NCBI GenBank assembly: GCA_023407175.1
Contig: JAEYMU010000040.1
Span: 1 to 64,000 of the forward strand
Direction: 5' to 3'
DNA length: 64,000 nt
From: Bacillota bacterium
Lineage (GTDB): Bacteria; Bacillota_A; Clostridia; Lachnospirales; Lachnospiraceae
In this document: piece after piece, positions 1 to 7,656 of the stretch
Layout of the letters: every line of letters starts with the position of its first letter
How positions within the stretch are numbered: the stretch's first letter is position 1
Notes under the pieces: generated by a model
What the model saw: the letters and a program-made list of their open reading frames with translations, nothing else
Databases searched by the model: none
Told to the model about the DNA's origin: nothing
Position numbers and translations under genes: made by a program

Positions 1-143
1 TAATTGCGAAACACTATAATCCACTAAATTTTCTGAACAACAGATACAAATTTCTCCGCTCCAACGCTCCTTCCGCTTAACTTCCGCTCCGAAATTGTAT
101 TTGTTGTTCAAAAAATTATTAACTTTTACGAGTTTCGCAATTA
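1..143. repeat. 143-bp palindromic MITE-like element, copy 1
   Basis: The segment starts TAATTGCGAAAC and ends GTTTCGCAATTA, so the ends are perfect 12-bp inverted repeats. A second inner pair (GAACAACAGATACAAATTTC against GAAATTGTATTTGTTGTTC) makes the whole unit able to fold on itself. The same unit recurs at 6031-6173 in the same orientation with the same length; I count 14 differences in 143 positions, about 90% identity. Both copies have TA at each outer edge, which would fit a TA target duplication as made by IS630/Tc1-mariner-type transposases, but TA is itself part of the inverted repeat so this is only suggestive. It has no coding capacity. This copy begins exactly at the window edge, so its left flank is unseen. 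Confidence 0.8.
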
Positions 144-197
144 CCTATATAAATAATTTTTATATTACGTATTGTCTTGATGATAACGGCTTTCAAT

Positions 198-1085
198 TCA
201 ATCTCCTATCCAAAAATAAATAAGCCCTTTTTCCCCTGTAGGCAGCTCAATATAATAATAATTCATTCCTCCCCAGATATTAATTAGTTTAACCTTGCAC
301 GCGTCAAAATGTCTCATTTCATCCCATTGAATATCAGGTTGATCCGGAAGTTCTTCATACGGGATAAAATATGCATCGCCACCTGCAAAATCATACATTT
401 GCCCCAAGTACTGATCAATTTTATTGTTCTTAAGCTCCAGCGTATTATTTATAATTTCATACCATGCTGAGCAGAATTCGGGTTTGAAATAATTATTGCG
501 GTCAAAGTATGAGACTAATTTGCCTTTTCCATCGATGGAAGCATACACATCTATTTGTCCCAATTCATAGATGCTACTACCGTCATACCGAAAGATTATA
601 AATACCGGGTCACCGCTAGGTCCATCGTCATAGCAGGCTACCTCGAGATAGGGATCGTTTTTATCCAGATCAATGATATGTACCTCATCAAATGGATTAT
701 CCATGCCAAAGGATAGCTTAATCTGATTAACTTCGATATAGGAAAGGTTATTATATCTGCCTTTTAACAAAATTGATATGCTATCCTTCTTACCGTCACT
801 GTTCAGATCATAGTTCCCATTTACGCTATAGGAATATCTGCTATTCTCAAAACCTAAATTCTCTACTTGGAAGGCATAATCCAGATAACAATCATATATG
901 GGCAAAAATGCCGAAAGATCATCAAGCGTTTCCTCTCCTGCTTCACCGGTTACAGAGCAAATTGGAGTCACCTCCGCATAACCGTCTGCAAATTCGGAAC
1001 TAACATCTGATTTTTTACAACCTGCCAATGTAAATAAGAAAAAACAGCATAAAACAATGCAGATAAATCCATCCCATTTTCTCAT
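198..1085 (-). CDS. Putative lipoprotein of unknown function
   Basis: This 295-residue protein starts with a short charged segment, a hydrophobic stretch and a lipobox LAGC at about residues 20-23, so it should be exported and lipid-anchored on the outer face of the membrane. The ATG is preceded by AAGGAGAT at good spacing. The mature part is rich in Asp, Asn and aromatic residues and contains YDLNSDGKKDS (about residues 91-101), a DxNxDG-type loop like those in dockerin, EF-hand and FG-GAP/VCBS proteins, so calcium binding is possible but unproven. A C-terminal stretch ending LPTGEKGLIYFWIGD resembles an SH3-like or lipoprotein beta domain only loosely. It lies 87 bp downstream of the large secreted protein gene on the same strand and may be in its operon. 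I do not recognise the family. Confidence 0.75.
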   Translation of the reverse strand: MRKWDGFICIVLCCFFLFTLAGCKKSDVSSEFADGYAEVTPICSVTGEAGEETLDDLSAFLPIYDCYLDYAFQVENLGFENSRYSYSVNGNYDLNSDGKKDSISILLKGRYNNLSYIEVNQIKLSFGMDNPFDEVHIIDLDKNDPYLEVACYDDGPSGDPVFIIFRYDGSSIYELGQIDVYASIDGKGKLVSYFDRNNYFKPEFCSAWYEIINNTLELKNNKIDQYLGQMYDFAGGDAYFIPYEELPDQPDIQWDEMRHFDACKVKLINIWGGMNYYYIELPTGEKGLIYFWIGD

Positions 1086-1172
1086 ATTCCATCTCCTTAC
1101 GAATTATTATATGGTTATTATAATACATACGCGTACATCCCGCCATATTTATCCATTCGTGTGGATAATGGC

Positions 1173-4100
1173 TTAATAAATAGCCTCCGAGGTATAATCC
1201 TCACTCATCCGCTTATTTGCATAGTAGATAAAAAAATCTCCGGCATAAAAGCTAAAGGTCGGTCCTTTATTGCTTGTCTTGGACAGCGGGGCTCCTTCCA
1301 TAATCCACATACTACAGTTCCTGTTATTTATATAATTGTCTGCATTTACATAGCTTAGGTGCTGCCTGCCGCTATCATCCAGGGTATAGATATTCAGATT
1401 TATTATGATATAACCCTCTGTCAGCCAGAAATCTTCATCATAATCTATCCCGTACTTATCGGCATAATCCATAACATCATAACCTTTTTTCACCGCATGG
1501 ACCTCATTCGGAATGTAATACTGCCCGTACCAGCGCTGTATTGTTCTCTCCGCATCACTTTCACTGACGGTCTTCTTAATGGTACTGAAGCTGTCCAGCT
1601 TCTTAATGGCTTTAGCATATTCCTGCCCTACCAGCGTCCGAAATGCATAGTTGAGCCAGATTTTTTCAAAGGTGAACATGGCTGAATACTGCCAGAAGTA
1701 ATCTCCGTATGTTTGACCTCGCAGTGCTGCTGTACGCTTCATTTCATCCCTGGGAATACTTAAATTTAAGTCCCCTGTATAATAGGACTTAATATTGGTC
1801 TTATCCCTTGCACTTCCTACCTTTACCAGGTATCTTGTTTTACCGCCAATTTCTTCTGTATAATACAGGTCCGCGGCAGTTCGGTTCTTGCCATCCTTAT
1901 CGACGAAATAAAAAGAAGGGCGGACAATTACTGAGGCGCTGTCGGAGTACATTTCTCCGATAGTGTCCAGGGAGAAGCGGATCAGGTACCCTGGTTTTAA
2001 GATGCCCTGGTTCTTATACTGGGGATGGCTGCCGTTTACCAGGGGGAATGTATATTTGATATTCCGTCCGGTATCATTGCCGTACTGGTCATTCGTTCCC
2101 ACAGTGTAGGTATAGGAGTAATTCTTATTGTAGGCCGTCTTTCCCGTTCCGTCCGGGTAGGCGCTGGAATTCTTCTTTAAGTCCGAGGAATTCGGTATCC
2201 TGAAGGCCTCCTTCCACATGGGATAATCCGAGATGTCATAGAGGGTAAGCCCGTAGATTCTACCGGATACCTCGAACTTCATTGTACCCGTTGCGACATA
2301 ATTTGTCCGGTCCCGGTTCGCATAGCTTTCCGTGTTCCAGAGATAATCCCCGCCGTTTATCGCTACCGTCCTGAAATCGGCGATATAGACATCCTCCTTC
2401 GTCCAGGTCGGCAAATAAAATCTTACCGTTGACCTCCCCAGGGTAATCCAGGTACCGGCCTTGATATAGTCATCATTCTTCTGGTTGTTATCGCTTCCCT
2501 TATCCACAAATACATCAAAAGGAAACTTTACTTCATTACGCAGCAGCCCGCCGGCGGCGGCAAGATAGGAAGCAACCGTATCATGCAGGGATTTTGAGAA
2601 ATCCCTGGTGAAATATCCTGAAATCCCCGTATGGAAACCGGTATTGGATATCTTCACAGTAAAATCGGAAAGAGTTGGATTTGGGTCCAGAACAAGCTCC
2701 ACACAGCCTTCTGTGGGATTGACCAGCTGTACATACTTATCATTATCAGCTGTCACCACAGGATCGCAGATCACCGGCGTATGGATCACTACATCATTCA
2801 ACCCATAGACAGGATAATTTGCGGTCTGTGGATTGGCAGAACCGAGCTTTACTATGGCCTGGTATGCAATACTCCCGGTGGAGCCATAAATCCCGTTTGC
2901 TTTGGTTGCCCCGATTATCTGGTCATTGGCATACAAAGCATTTTTATCCGTATAGGTGGTACAGTCCGGCAGGGCAGACATATTGACATCAGGAGCCTCT
3001 GTTTCAGTAATTGCACTGCTCATTACCGTGCTGCCGTTAAATGTCAGGGAATCGTTTCTTACCTTGATTTTACCAGTCTGGGATAATGCGTAATAGGAAA
3101 AGTCCTCCCAGGGTATGGTCGGTTTAGTTGTATCCCCGGTGATGGTTTCTGTCTCCAAAAGGATACCTTCTTCCGCTTCCTTTGGATCAATCAAGTGATA
3201 TTTTATATCCATTGTATGGGAATAGCTCATAGCTGGGGGATTATAACAAGAATTGGGACTAAGAGTCAGCTTCCCACCGGGAAGCGCATGGTTATACAGA
3301 ATTGCATTTTCGATTTTGTAATATTCCAGCTTTTCAATCTCCCAGTAGCCGTATGCCCTGGGTACAGAAATATATTGTGTTACCGTGACTGTCTCCTGCT
3401 GTAGTTTCCCACCACCGGCACTGTCCGGTGTCGCACTCTCCCACTTCAGGATATAATCCCTTGATACCTTTATGGAATAGGTTACCGTCCCTACCTTTTT
3501 AATAAAATAGTAACCAAGCAAATATTCCTTTGCCGTTACCTGACCATAAAGACTTTCCGTGGTTGGAATACCGGCTGTAACGGTAAATTTCTCATTTCCC
3601 CGGTCATCTGCCCGAATTTGTCCGGTGGTATAAGCCGGTGTCAGTGCCTTATATTCAGAATCTGCTACCGGAACAACCACCGGTTCCAGCTTCGGCGTGG
3701 GGGTTGGTGCCGCTGTAGGTGTCGGTGTAGGCTTTCCTGTAGGCTGCGGCGTTGGTGTCGGTTTGCCTGTGGGAGTCGGCGTTACCGTAACCGGTGCCGC
3801 TTCCCGGTAAATCAAGTATACATTCATACCACCCAGCTGCACCTCCACCTTGCCATTTATAACTTTACTGACATCATTGGTATAAAGTGAAGCAAGCTTT
3901 TTGGTGCCGCCTTTTTTCGTTACAAAATAGCCGATTAGCTCATAGGTTTTATCATTATAAGGAATTTCAGTTTTCTTTGTATTCCAGGATACATTCTTTC
4001 CAGGTACGACTGAATCCAGTTCCTCCGTACCGAATGTTATCCTGCCATCCTCGGAAATATAAATCAGGGAGTTTTTTTGAAGAGCCGGCTTAAACTGGAT

Positions 4101-4745
4101 GGACATGTTATAATATTTGCTAAAGTCCTGCAGTGTACTTGATCCCCAGGATTCCGCATTCATGATGGTTTCCCAGTTCCTGATTCCATAGGTTCCTCCC
4201 TTCCTGATTGTTTTTGTACCGGTAGAGGAATCATAATAATAGGTGTCAAAGATGCCGTGAAGGTATATGTAGGTATTTTGGGTGATGTTATCGAAATTCT
4301 CCTTTAAAGCGGATTCAACCTGTGCTGCGTTGAATGTGATTGTAGTAGTCACGATATCACCTGATCTAACATCACTTTTTTCTGCAGCATTTGCGAACCA
4401 TAAAACAGAATAATTATCAATATCTGTTACTGGAGCAGGACCGGTATAGCCTCTTGCCGATGAACCGTTTTCGTCTACAGCTTCCTTGGTGATGGTTAGC
4501 CCTATGGTTTCCCATCGAATTGATGTAGTGGCAGCATGGGATAGGGCAATAATAGTAATTATACCTTCCTTCATGTTTATTGTTAAAACTGGCTCCCCAT
4601 CCGAATTATATACAATCTCTTTTGAAGAAGATTCATCCATTGCATCCGCATTAACCTTAATCGGACAACCTATTCCTGATATAAGAATGATGAAAATCAT
4701 GATAAGAGATATTAACCTTTTCAAACTTAATTTATTTGTCAACAT
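1173..4745 (-). CDS. Large secreted surface protein with Pro-Thr linker
   Basis: This is a 1190-residue protein with an N-terminal hydrophobic segment (about residues 8-32) typical of a signal peptide. The first 300 residues form one region. A low-complexity linker of repeated PTPTGKPTPTP units follows at about residues 320-355, and then a further 800 residues that look beta-rich and aromatic. Pro-Thr linkers of this kind separate extracellular modules in clostridial surface proteins and glycosidases. I see no catalytic motif, sortase LPxTG signal or C-terminal membrane anchor, and no family I can name. The ATG follows GGGGGATATCA. The gene begins 12 bp after the S-layer-homology gene, so they are almost certainly co-transcribed. 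A cell-surface or S-layer-associated role is inferred from that neighbour. Confidence 0.75.
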   Translation of the reverse strand: MLTNKLSLKRLISLIMIFIILISGIGCPIKVNADAMDESSSKEIVYNSDGEPVLTINMKEGIITIIALSHAATTSIRWETIGLTITKEAVDENGSSARGYTGPAPVTDIDNYSVLWFANAAEKSDVRSGDIVTTTITFNAAQVESALKENFDNITQNTYIYLHGIFDTYYYDSSTGTKTIRKGGTYGIRNWETIMNAESWGSSTLQDFSKYYNMSIQFKPALQKNSLIYISEDGRITFGTEELDSVVPGKNVSWNTKKTEIPYNDKTYELIGYFVTKKGGTKKLASLYTNDVSKVINGKVEVQLGGMNVYLIYREAAPVTVTPTPTGKPTPTPQPTGKPTPTPTAAPTPTPKLEPVVVPVADSEYKALTPAYTTGQIRADDRGNEKFTVTAGIPTTESLYGQVTAKEYLLGYYFIKKVGTVTYSIKVSRDYILKWESATPDSAGGGKLQQETVTVTQYISVPRAYGYWEIEKLEYYKIENAILYNHALPGGKLTLSPNSCYNPPAMSYSHTMDIKYHLIDPKEAEEGILLETETITGDTTKPTIPWEDFSYYALSQTGKIKVRNDSLTFNGSTVMSSAITETEAPDVNMSALPDCTTYTDKNALYANDQIIGATKANGIYGSTGSIAYQAIVKLGSANPQTANYPVYGLNDVVIHTPVICDPVVTADNDKYVQLVNPTEGCVELVLDPNPTLSDFTVKISNTGFHTGISGYFTRDFSKSLHDTVASYLAAAGGLLRNEVKFPFDVFVDKGSDNNQKNDDYIKAGTWITLGRSTVRFYLPTWTKEDVYIADFRTVAINGGDYLWNTESYANRDRTNYVATGTMKFEVSGRIYGLTLYDISDYPMWKEAFRIPNSSDLKKNSSAYPDGTGKTAYNKNYSYTYTVGTNDQYGNDTGRNIKYTFPLVNGSHPQYKNQGILKPGYLIRFSLDTIGEMYSDSASVIVRPSFYFVDKDGKNRTAADLYYTEEIGGKTRYLVKVGSARDKTNIKSYYTGDLNLSIPRDEMKRTAALRGQTYGDYFWQYSAMFTFEKIWLNYAFRTLVGQEYAKAIKKLDSFSTIKKTVSESDAERTIQRWYGQYYIPNEVHAVKKGYDVMDYADKYGIDYDEDFWLTEGYIIINLNIYTLDDSGRQHLSYVNADNYINNRNCSMWIMEGAPLSKTSNKGPTFSFYAGDFFIYYANKRMSEDYTSEAIY

Positions 4746-4757
4746 TGATATCCCCCG

Positions 4758-5996
4758 TTATTCATCAACAAAACGTGTTAATACATCAATCGTAAAATTC
4801 GATCCATCTCCGGATGATCCGTTATCTGTATCAAATCTTATATCAAATATACCCGTTCTCCATTTTCCTCTTTTCAAATTCTTTAAGTTTGGATAGGAAG
4901 CATAAATCAACTTGCTTTGTTTCACACTGATATTGTCTGCGGTTATTTTGTATTTTACATACGCTCTCATGCAATAGCCCGTATCATAATAAAGGATAGA
5001 TGGTTCAACTGCTATGATTGAGCTTTCAACAACGACATGATTCGCCTTCATTGGCTTGATATAATATGTCTTTATAAGTTCAGACATATCGTTGCCGTTC
5101 TTCGCAAATATAGATGCTAATCCATTGATCCATTCGTCATCCACCGTCCTATAGTCCACATTAAATATATAGTTCAGGTACTCCTCAGCCAAAGCAGCCC
5201 AGTTATAAAGATACTTATCCATCTCCTGGGATAAGGGCCATTCATCATACCAGTTTTTAAAGGTTTCATTTTTCATATCAACCGGGTAAGCATAAAAATC
5301 CGGGTTTCTTGTTTTCTCCCAGTTATCAGACAACATAAACTCAAATTTCTTTTCATAAAACGCATTCGGATAACAAGCCAGGATATAATCGTACTTATCC
5401 GCATTCTTCGGCAGATCTGTAGTTCGAATCAGCATTCCATCCGGGCTTATCCTGGATCTCTTCTCTGGATTTATAGTTAAATTGATTACGTTGTCGGCTC
5501 CGGTTTTTGTGAGATAATTACTTCCCTTGAATGCCCTGTTCTGTATGTAATAGCCATTGCCATAGCCAATGATGATTCCCTTCGCATAAATTCTGGCTAC
5601 TGCCTCCCGCTTGGGAGCTGCGATTTTACTGATATCCGATATACGTTTCTTCAATACAATACTCAATAAATCTTCATTTATTGTATCTCCATGAAGATAT
5701 TCATCTGCGCGGTTAAGAAGTACGGCTGCATCTGTCCTGGTAATATAGGAAGAATAGTTAATAAAATCAGACTCCTTCAGGATGCCTGCTCCCAGCGCGG
5801 CATCAATATAAGGATTAGCAGAAGAATTATTTACCTCAAGCTTTAGAGCTGTTACTAGTTGCTTAATAAATGCATTTACCTTTATATACTTTGAAGCCGC
5901 TCCTGCAGTTTGCACAGGAATAAGCAATGTTGACAACAATATAACAGCCGCTATGATCAGCCCTGTTCCTTTGCTTCTTAATTCATTTTTTCTCAT
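4758..5996 (-). CDS. S-layer-homology (SLH)-domain protein
   Basis: The 412-residue product has a signal peptide (about residues 8-34, ending TAGAAS). Two SLH-like repeats follow: one around residues 60-95 with YIDAALGAGIL and ITRTDAAVLLNR, and one around 130-170 with AVARIYAKGIIIGYGNGYYI and TKTGADNVI. SLH modules bind secondary cell-wall polymer non-covalently, so the protein is probably displayed on the wall. Only two clear repeats are visible where three are usual. The C-terminal 240 residues are not recognised. The ATG is preceded by AGGGGGAACC. It is the first gene of a minus-strand set with the large Pro-Thr protein 12 bp on. A palindromic repeat element lies 35 bp upstream of its start, inside or next to its promoter region. 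Confidence 0.75.
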   Translation of the reverse strand: MRKNELRSKGTGLIIAAVILLSTLLIPVQTAGAASKYIKVNAFIKQLVTALKLEVNNSSANPYIDAALGAGILKESDFINYSSYITRTDAAVLLNRADEYLHGDTINEDLLSIVLKKRISDISKIAAPKREAVARIYAKGIIIGYGNGYYIQNRAFKGSNYLTKTGADNVINLTINPEKRSRISPDGMLIRTTDLPKNADKYDYILACYPNAFYEKKFEFMLSDNWEKTRNPDFYAYPVDMKNETFKNWYDEWPLSQEMDKYLYNWAALAEEYLNYIFNVDYRTVDDEWINGLASIFAKNGNDMSELIKTYYIKPMKANHVVVESSIIAVEPSILYYDTGYCMRAYVKYKITADNISVKQSKLIYASYPNLKNLKRGKWRTGIFDIRFDTDNGSSGDGSNFTIDVLTRFVDE

Positions 5997-6030
5997 GGTA
6001 GGTTCCCCCTATAATTGTTTATATGGTAAA

Positions 6031-6173
6031 TAATTGCGAAACAATATAATCTACGAAATTTTTCGAACAACAGATACAAATTTCTCCGCTCCAACGCTCC
6101 TTCCGCTTAACCTCCGCTCCGAAATTGTACATGTTGTTCGAAAAAATATTAACTCCTGCTAGTTTCGCAATTA
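6031..6173. repeat. 143-bp palindromic MITE-like element, copy 2
   Basis: Same length, ends and orientation as the unit at 1-143, with about 90% identity. Differences concentrate in the flanks of the central GC-rich part and near the right end, while the central block from CAGATACAAATTTC to CTTAAC is unchanged. The two copies enclose the three-gene surface-protein cluster as direct repeats. The sequence to its right is an open reading frame that begins inside the element, which suggests insertion into, or deletion of, an older gene. Confidence 0.8.
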
Positions 6174-6491
6174 TCTAATTTACATGGTGTAAAATCATAC
6201 GATGGTACTTTTAAATTCAATCATAATCTTGAAGCCTCCGACAATGAATTAAGAAGCATAGTGATTTCAGACTTCTCTTTTGTATCTGTGATTGGGGAGG
6301 GTTTGACAGAACCGTCATATGTCCGTAGCTCGAATTGGGAATATTATATTAATAATCCCATTATACAATGCGGCGGAATTTTATGTCAAATATTAGTATT
6401 CCAAAGATTTGAAGTTTATGTAAATTATATAAATATTTTTAAAACCTTTGTAAATACTGCTGCCTATTTTGCTAAGGTTGCCCTCTCGTAA
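6174..6491 (+). pseudogene. Possible gene remnant next to repeat element
   Basis: One plus-strand frame stays open from inside the repeat to a stop at 6489-6491. From about 6190 to 6350 it encodes a protein-like stretch including YDGTFKFNHNLEASDNELR and ISDFSFVSVIGEG, with ordinary amino-acid composition and no start codon or ribosome binding site of its own. After about 6370 the translation becomes compositionally poor and looks non-coding. I read this as the truncated piece of a coding sequence whose 5' part was removed at the repeat. It could equally be chance. No family is recognised. Otherwise 6174-6540 holds only AT-rich sequence and presumably the promoter of the next gene. Confidence 0.3.
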
Positions 6492-6553
6492 TGCAGTTCA
6501 TTTTTAACTTAATGATGAATATAATGTTATGAGCATGAATAATGGGGGAAGTT

Positions 6554-7294
6554 ATGGCAGACCAAGATTTATCTCACACAGCGGACATTATCAAAGCCGC
6601 TATTCCTTATGTGGATGGCCCGCTTAAGGGAATGGCCGAATTATTCGCCAAGCTGTTGGAGCTGATGGGCCGCCCAAAAACGCAGGGCAAGGGCATCCGG
6701 CTGTTGTCCTTTGGTGCCGAGGGTACCAATCTGGATGTTGAAGGTCTGCTCAAAGGCATTCGGCCCGTTTGTAATGCAAAGGAGCAGGAAATTGTCGACC
6801 GTATTCTTAATATTTTTAATATGAAGCGAATGTTTGAAATGTACAATAATATGATGTCCGCCATGAAAACCATGCAGGAATTCGGCGGCTTTAACTTCGG
6901 CGATTCCGGTTCCGATAACGATACTGAAAATGTAACCGGTAATTTCACCAGCTCGAATTTTGAATCCATCTTCCAAAGCTTCAGTAATACCAATAATTCC
7001 GATAATTCCGACTCTTCAAAGGATAGCTCCGATTCCAGTAGCCAGAGCTTCGGCTCCTTTGGCACTAATCCCGGTTCCGCCGATCAAGGGGCATCCTCCC
7101 ACACAGACAGCGCTTCATCCTCCTCCAATCCCTTCGGGAACGGCCTAAAGAATAATCCGATGTTTGATATGCTGAAATCCATGGTTCCGCCGGAACAGAT
7201 GAGTACCTTTGAAAACTTTAGCATGCTTTTGAATACAATGTCATATGATAATAATAGTAAACAAGATGACAGTAAGGAGCATGACAATGCCTGA
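6554..7294 (+). CDS. Unknown protein with Ser/Asn-rich linker
   Basis: I place the start at the ATG at 6554 (MADQDLSH, 246 residues) because the upstream GGGGGAAG is then a well-spaced ribosome binding site; the ATG at 6542 lies inside that site. Residues 1-110 look like amphipathic helices with several Met-rich turns. Residues 115-200 are low-complexity Ser, Asn, Asp and Gly, and the last 50 are again helical with repeated Met and Phe. There is no signal peptide, membrane span or known motif. The architecture (helix, disordered linker, helix) suggests a scaffold or protein-protein interaction role, but this is inference. The stop codon overlaps the next start, so the two genes are translationally coupled. 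Confidence 0.65.
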   Translation: MADQDLSHTADIIKAAIPYVDGPLKGMAELFAKLLELMGRPKTQGKGIRLLSFGAEGTNLDVEGLLKGIRPVCNAKEQEIVDRILNIFNMKRMFEMYNNMMSAMKTMQEFGGFNFGDSGSDNDTENVTGNFTSSNFESIFQSFSNTNNSDNSDSSKDSSDSSSQSFGSFGTNPGSADQGASSHTDSASSSSNPFGNGLKNNPMFDMLKSMVPPEQMSTFENFSMLLNTMSYDNNSKQDDSKEHDNA

Positions 7295-7565
7295 TACATC
7301 CTGGACCAATAACCCCAGACTAAAAAACATAGATCCCCGCAAACTGGCTATTTTGTTGGAGGTAGCAAAGGAAGCCGAGGGAAAATCAATGGATAAGCTA
7401 ATTCCGCTGTTGATGAATGCCAATCAGAAAATACAGAAGCAGAATATGACCTTTTCTAAGGACGAAACCGATGTCATGATCGATATCCTTACCAAAAACA
7501 TGAATCCTGCTGAGAAAATGCAATTTGAAATGATTAAGAAAATGATGTCTGGCAGAAACAAATAA
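7287..7565 (+). CDS. Small unknown helical protein coupled to upstream gene
   Basis: The preferred start is the ATG at 7287 (MPDTSWTN, 92 residues), 7 nt after AAGGAG at 7274-7279. It overlaps the end of the preceding gene by 8 nt. An in-frame ATG at 7281 is possible but too close to the ribosome binding site. The protein is mostly charged helix, with LAILLEVAKEAEGKSMDKL in the middle and a Met-rich C-terminus ending MIKKMMSGRNK. Its last third resembles the Met-rich ends of its partner, so a shared complex is plausible. I do not recognise a family. A strong hairpin follows, so the pair forms its own transcription unit. Confidence 0.65.
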   Translation: MPDTSWTNNPRLKNIDPRKLAILLEVAKEAEGKSMDKLIPLLMNANQKIQKQNMTFSKDETDVMIDILTKNMNPAEKMQFEMIKKMMSGRNK

Positions 7566-7575
7566 TGCAATGAAT

Positions 7576-7656
7576 GCAAGCGGAGGGTTACCGGCAGATC
7601 GTATTATAATCTGTCAGTAGCCCTCCGGATTGTATCACGGCTTGCCGCTTTTATTT
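7576..7656 (+). terminator. Rho-independent terminator after the two-gene unit
   Basis: An extended imperfect stem has an inner arm CGGAGGG at 7581-7587 pairing with CCCTCCG at 7621-7627, further pairing of CAGAT with ATCTG, and an outer GCAAGC/GCTTGC pair. It is followed on the plus strand by a T-rich run (CTTTTATTTTC). The run overlaps the end of the convergent debranching-enzyme gene. Confidence 0.65.

Noticed and set aside
773..1003. Plus-strand reading frame opposite the first lipoprotein gene
   Set aside because: It is antisense to a gene with a good ribosome binding site, lipobox and coding character, and has no ribosome binding site of its own.
3690..3790. Short DNA repeats that look like a satellite or CRISPR
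   Set aside because: They encode the repeated Pro-Thr linker (PTPTGKPTPTP) inside the large surface protein. The period follows codons and there are no unique spacers.
6261..6491. A functional small gene starting at 6261
   Set aside because: No ribosome binding site, and the frame is open upstream of the ATG with protein-like sequence, so a truncated remnant is the better reading.
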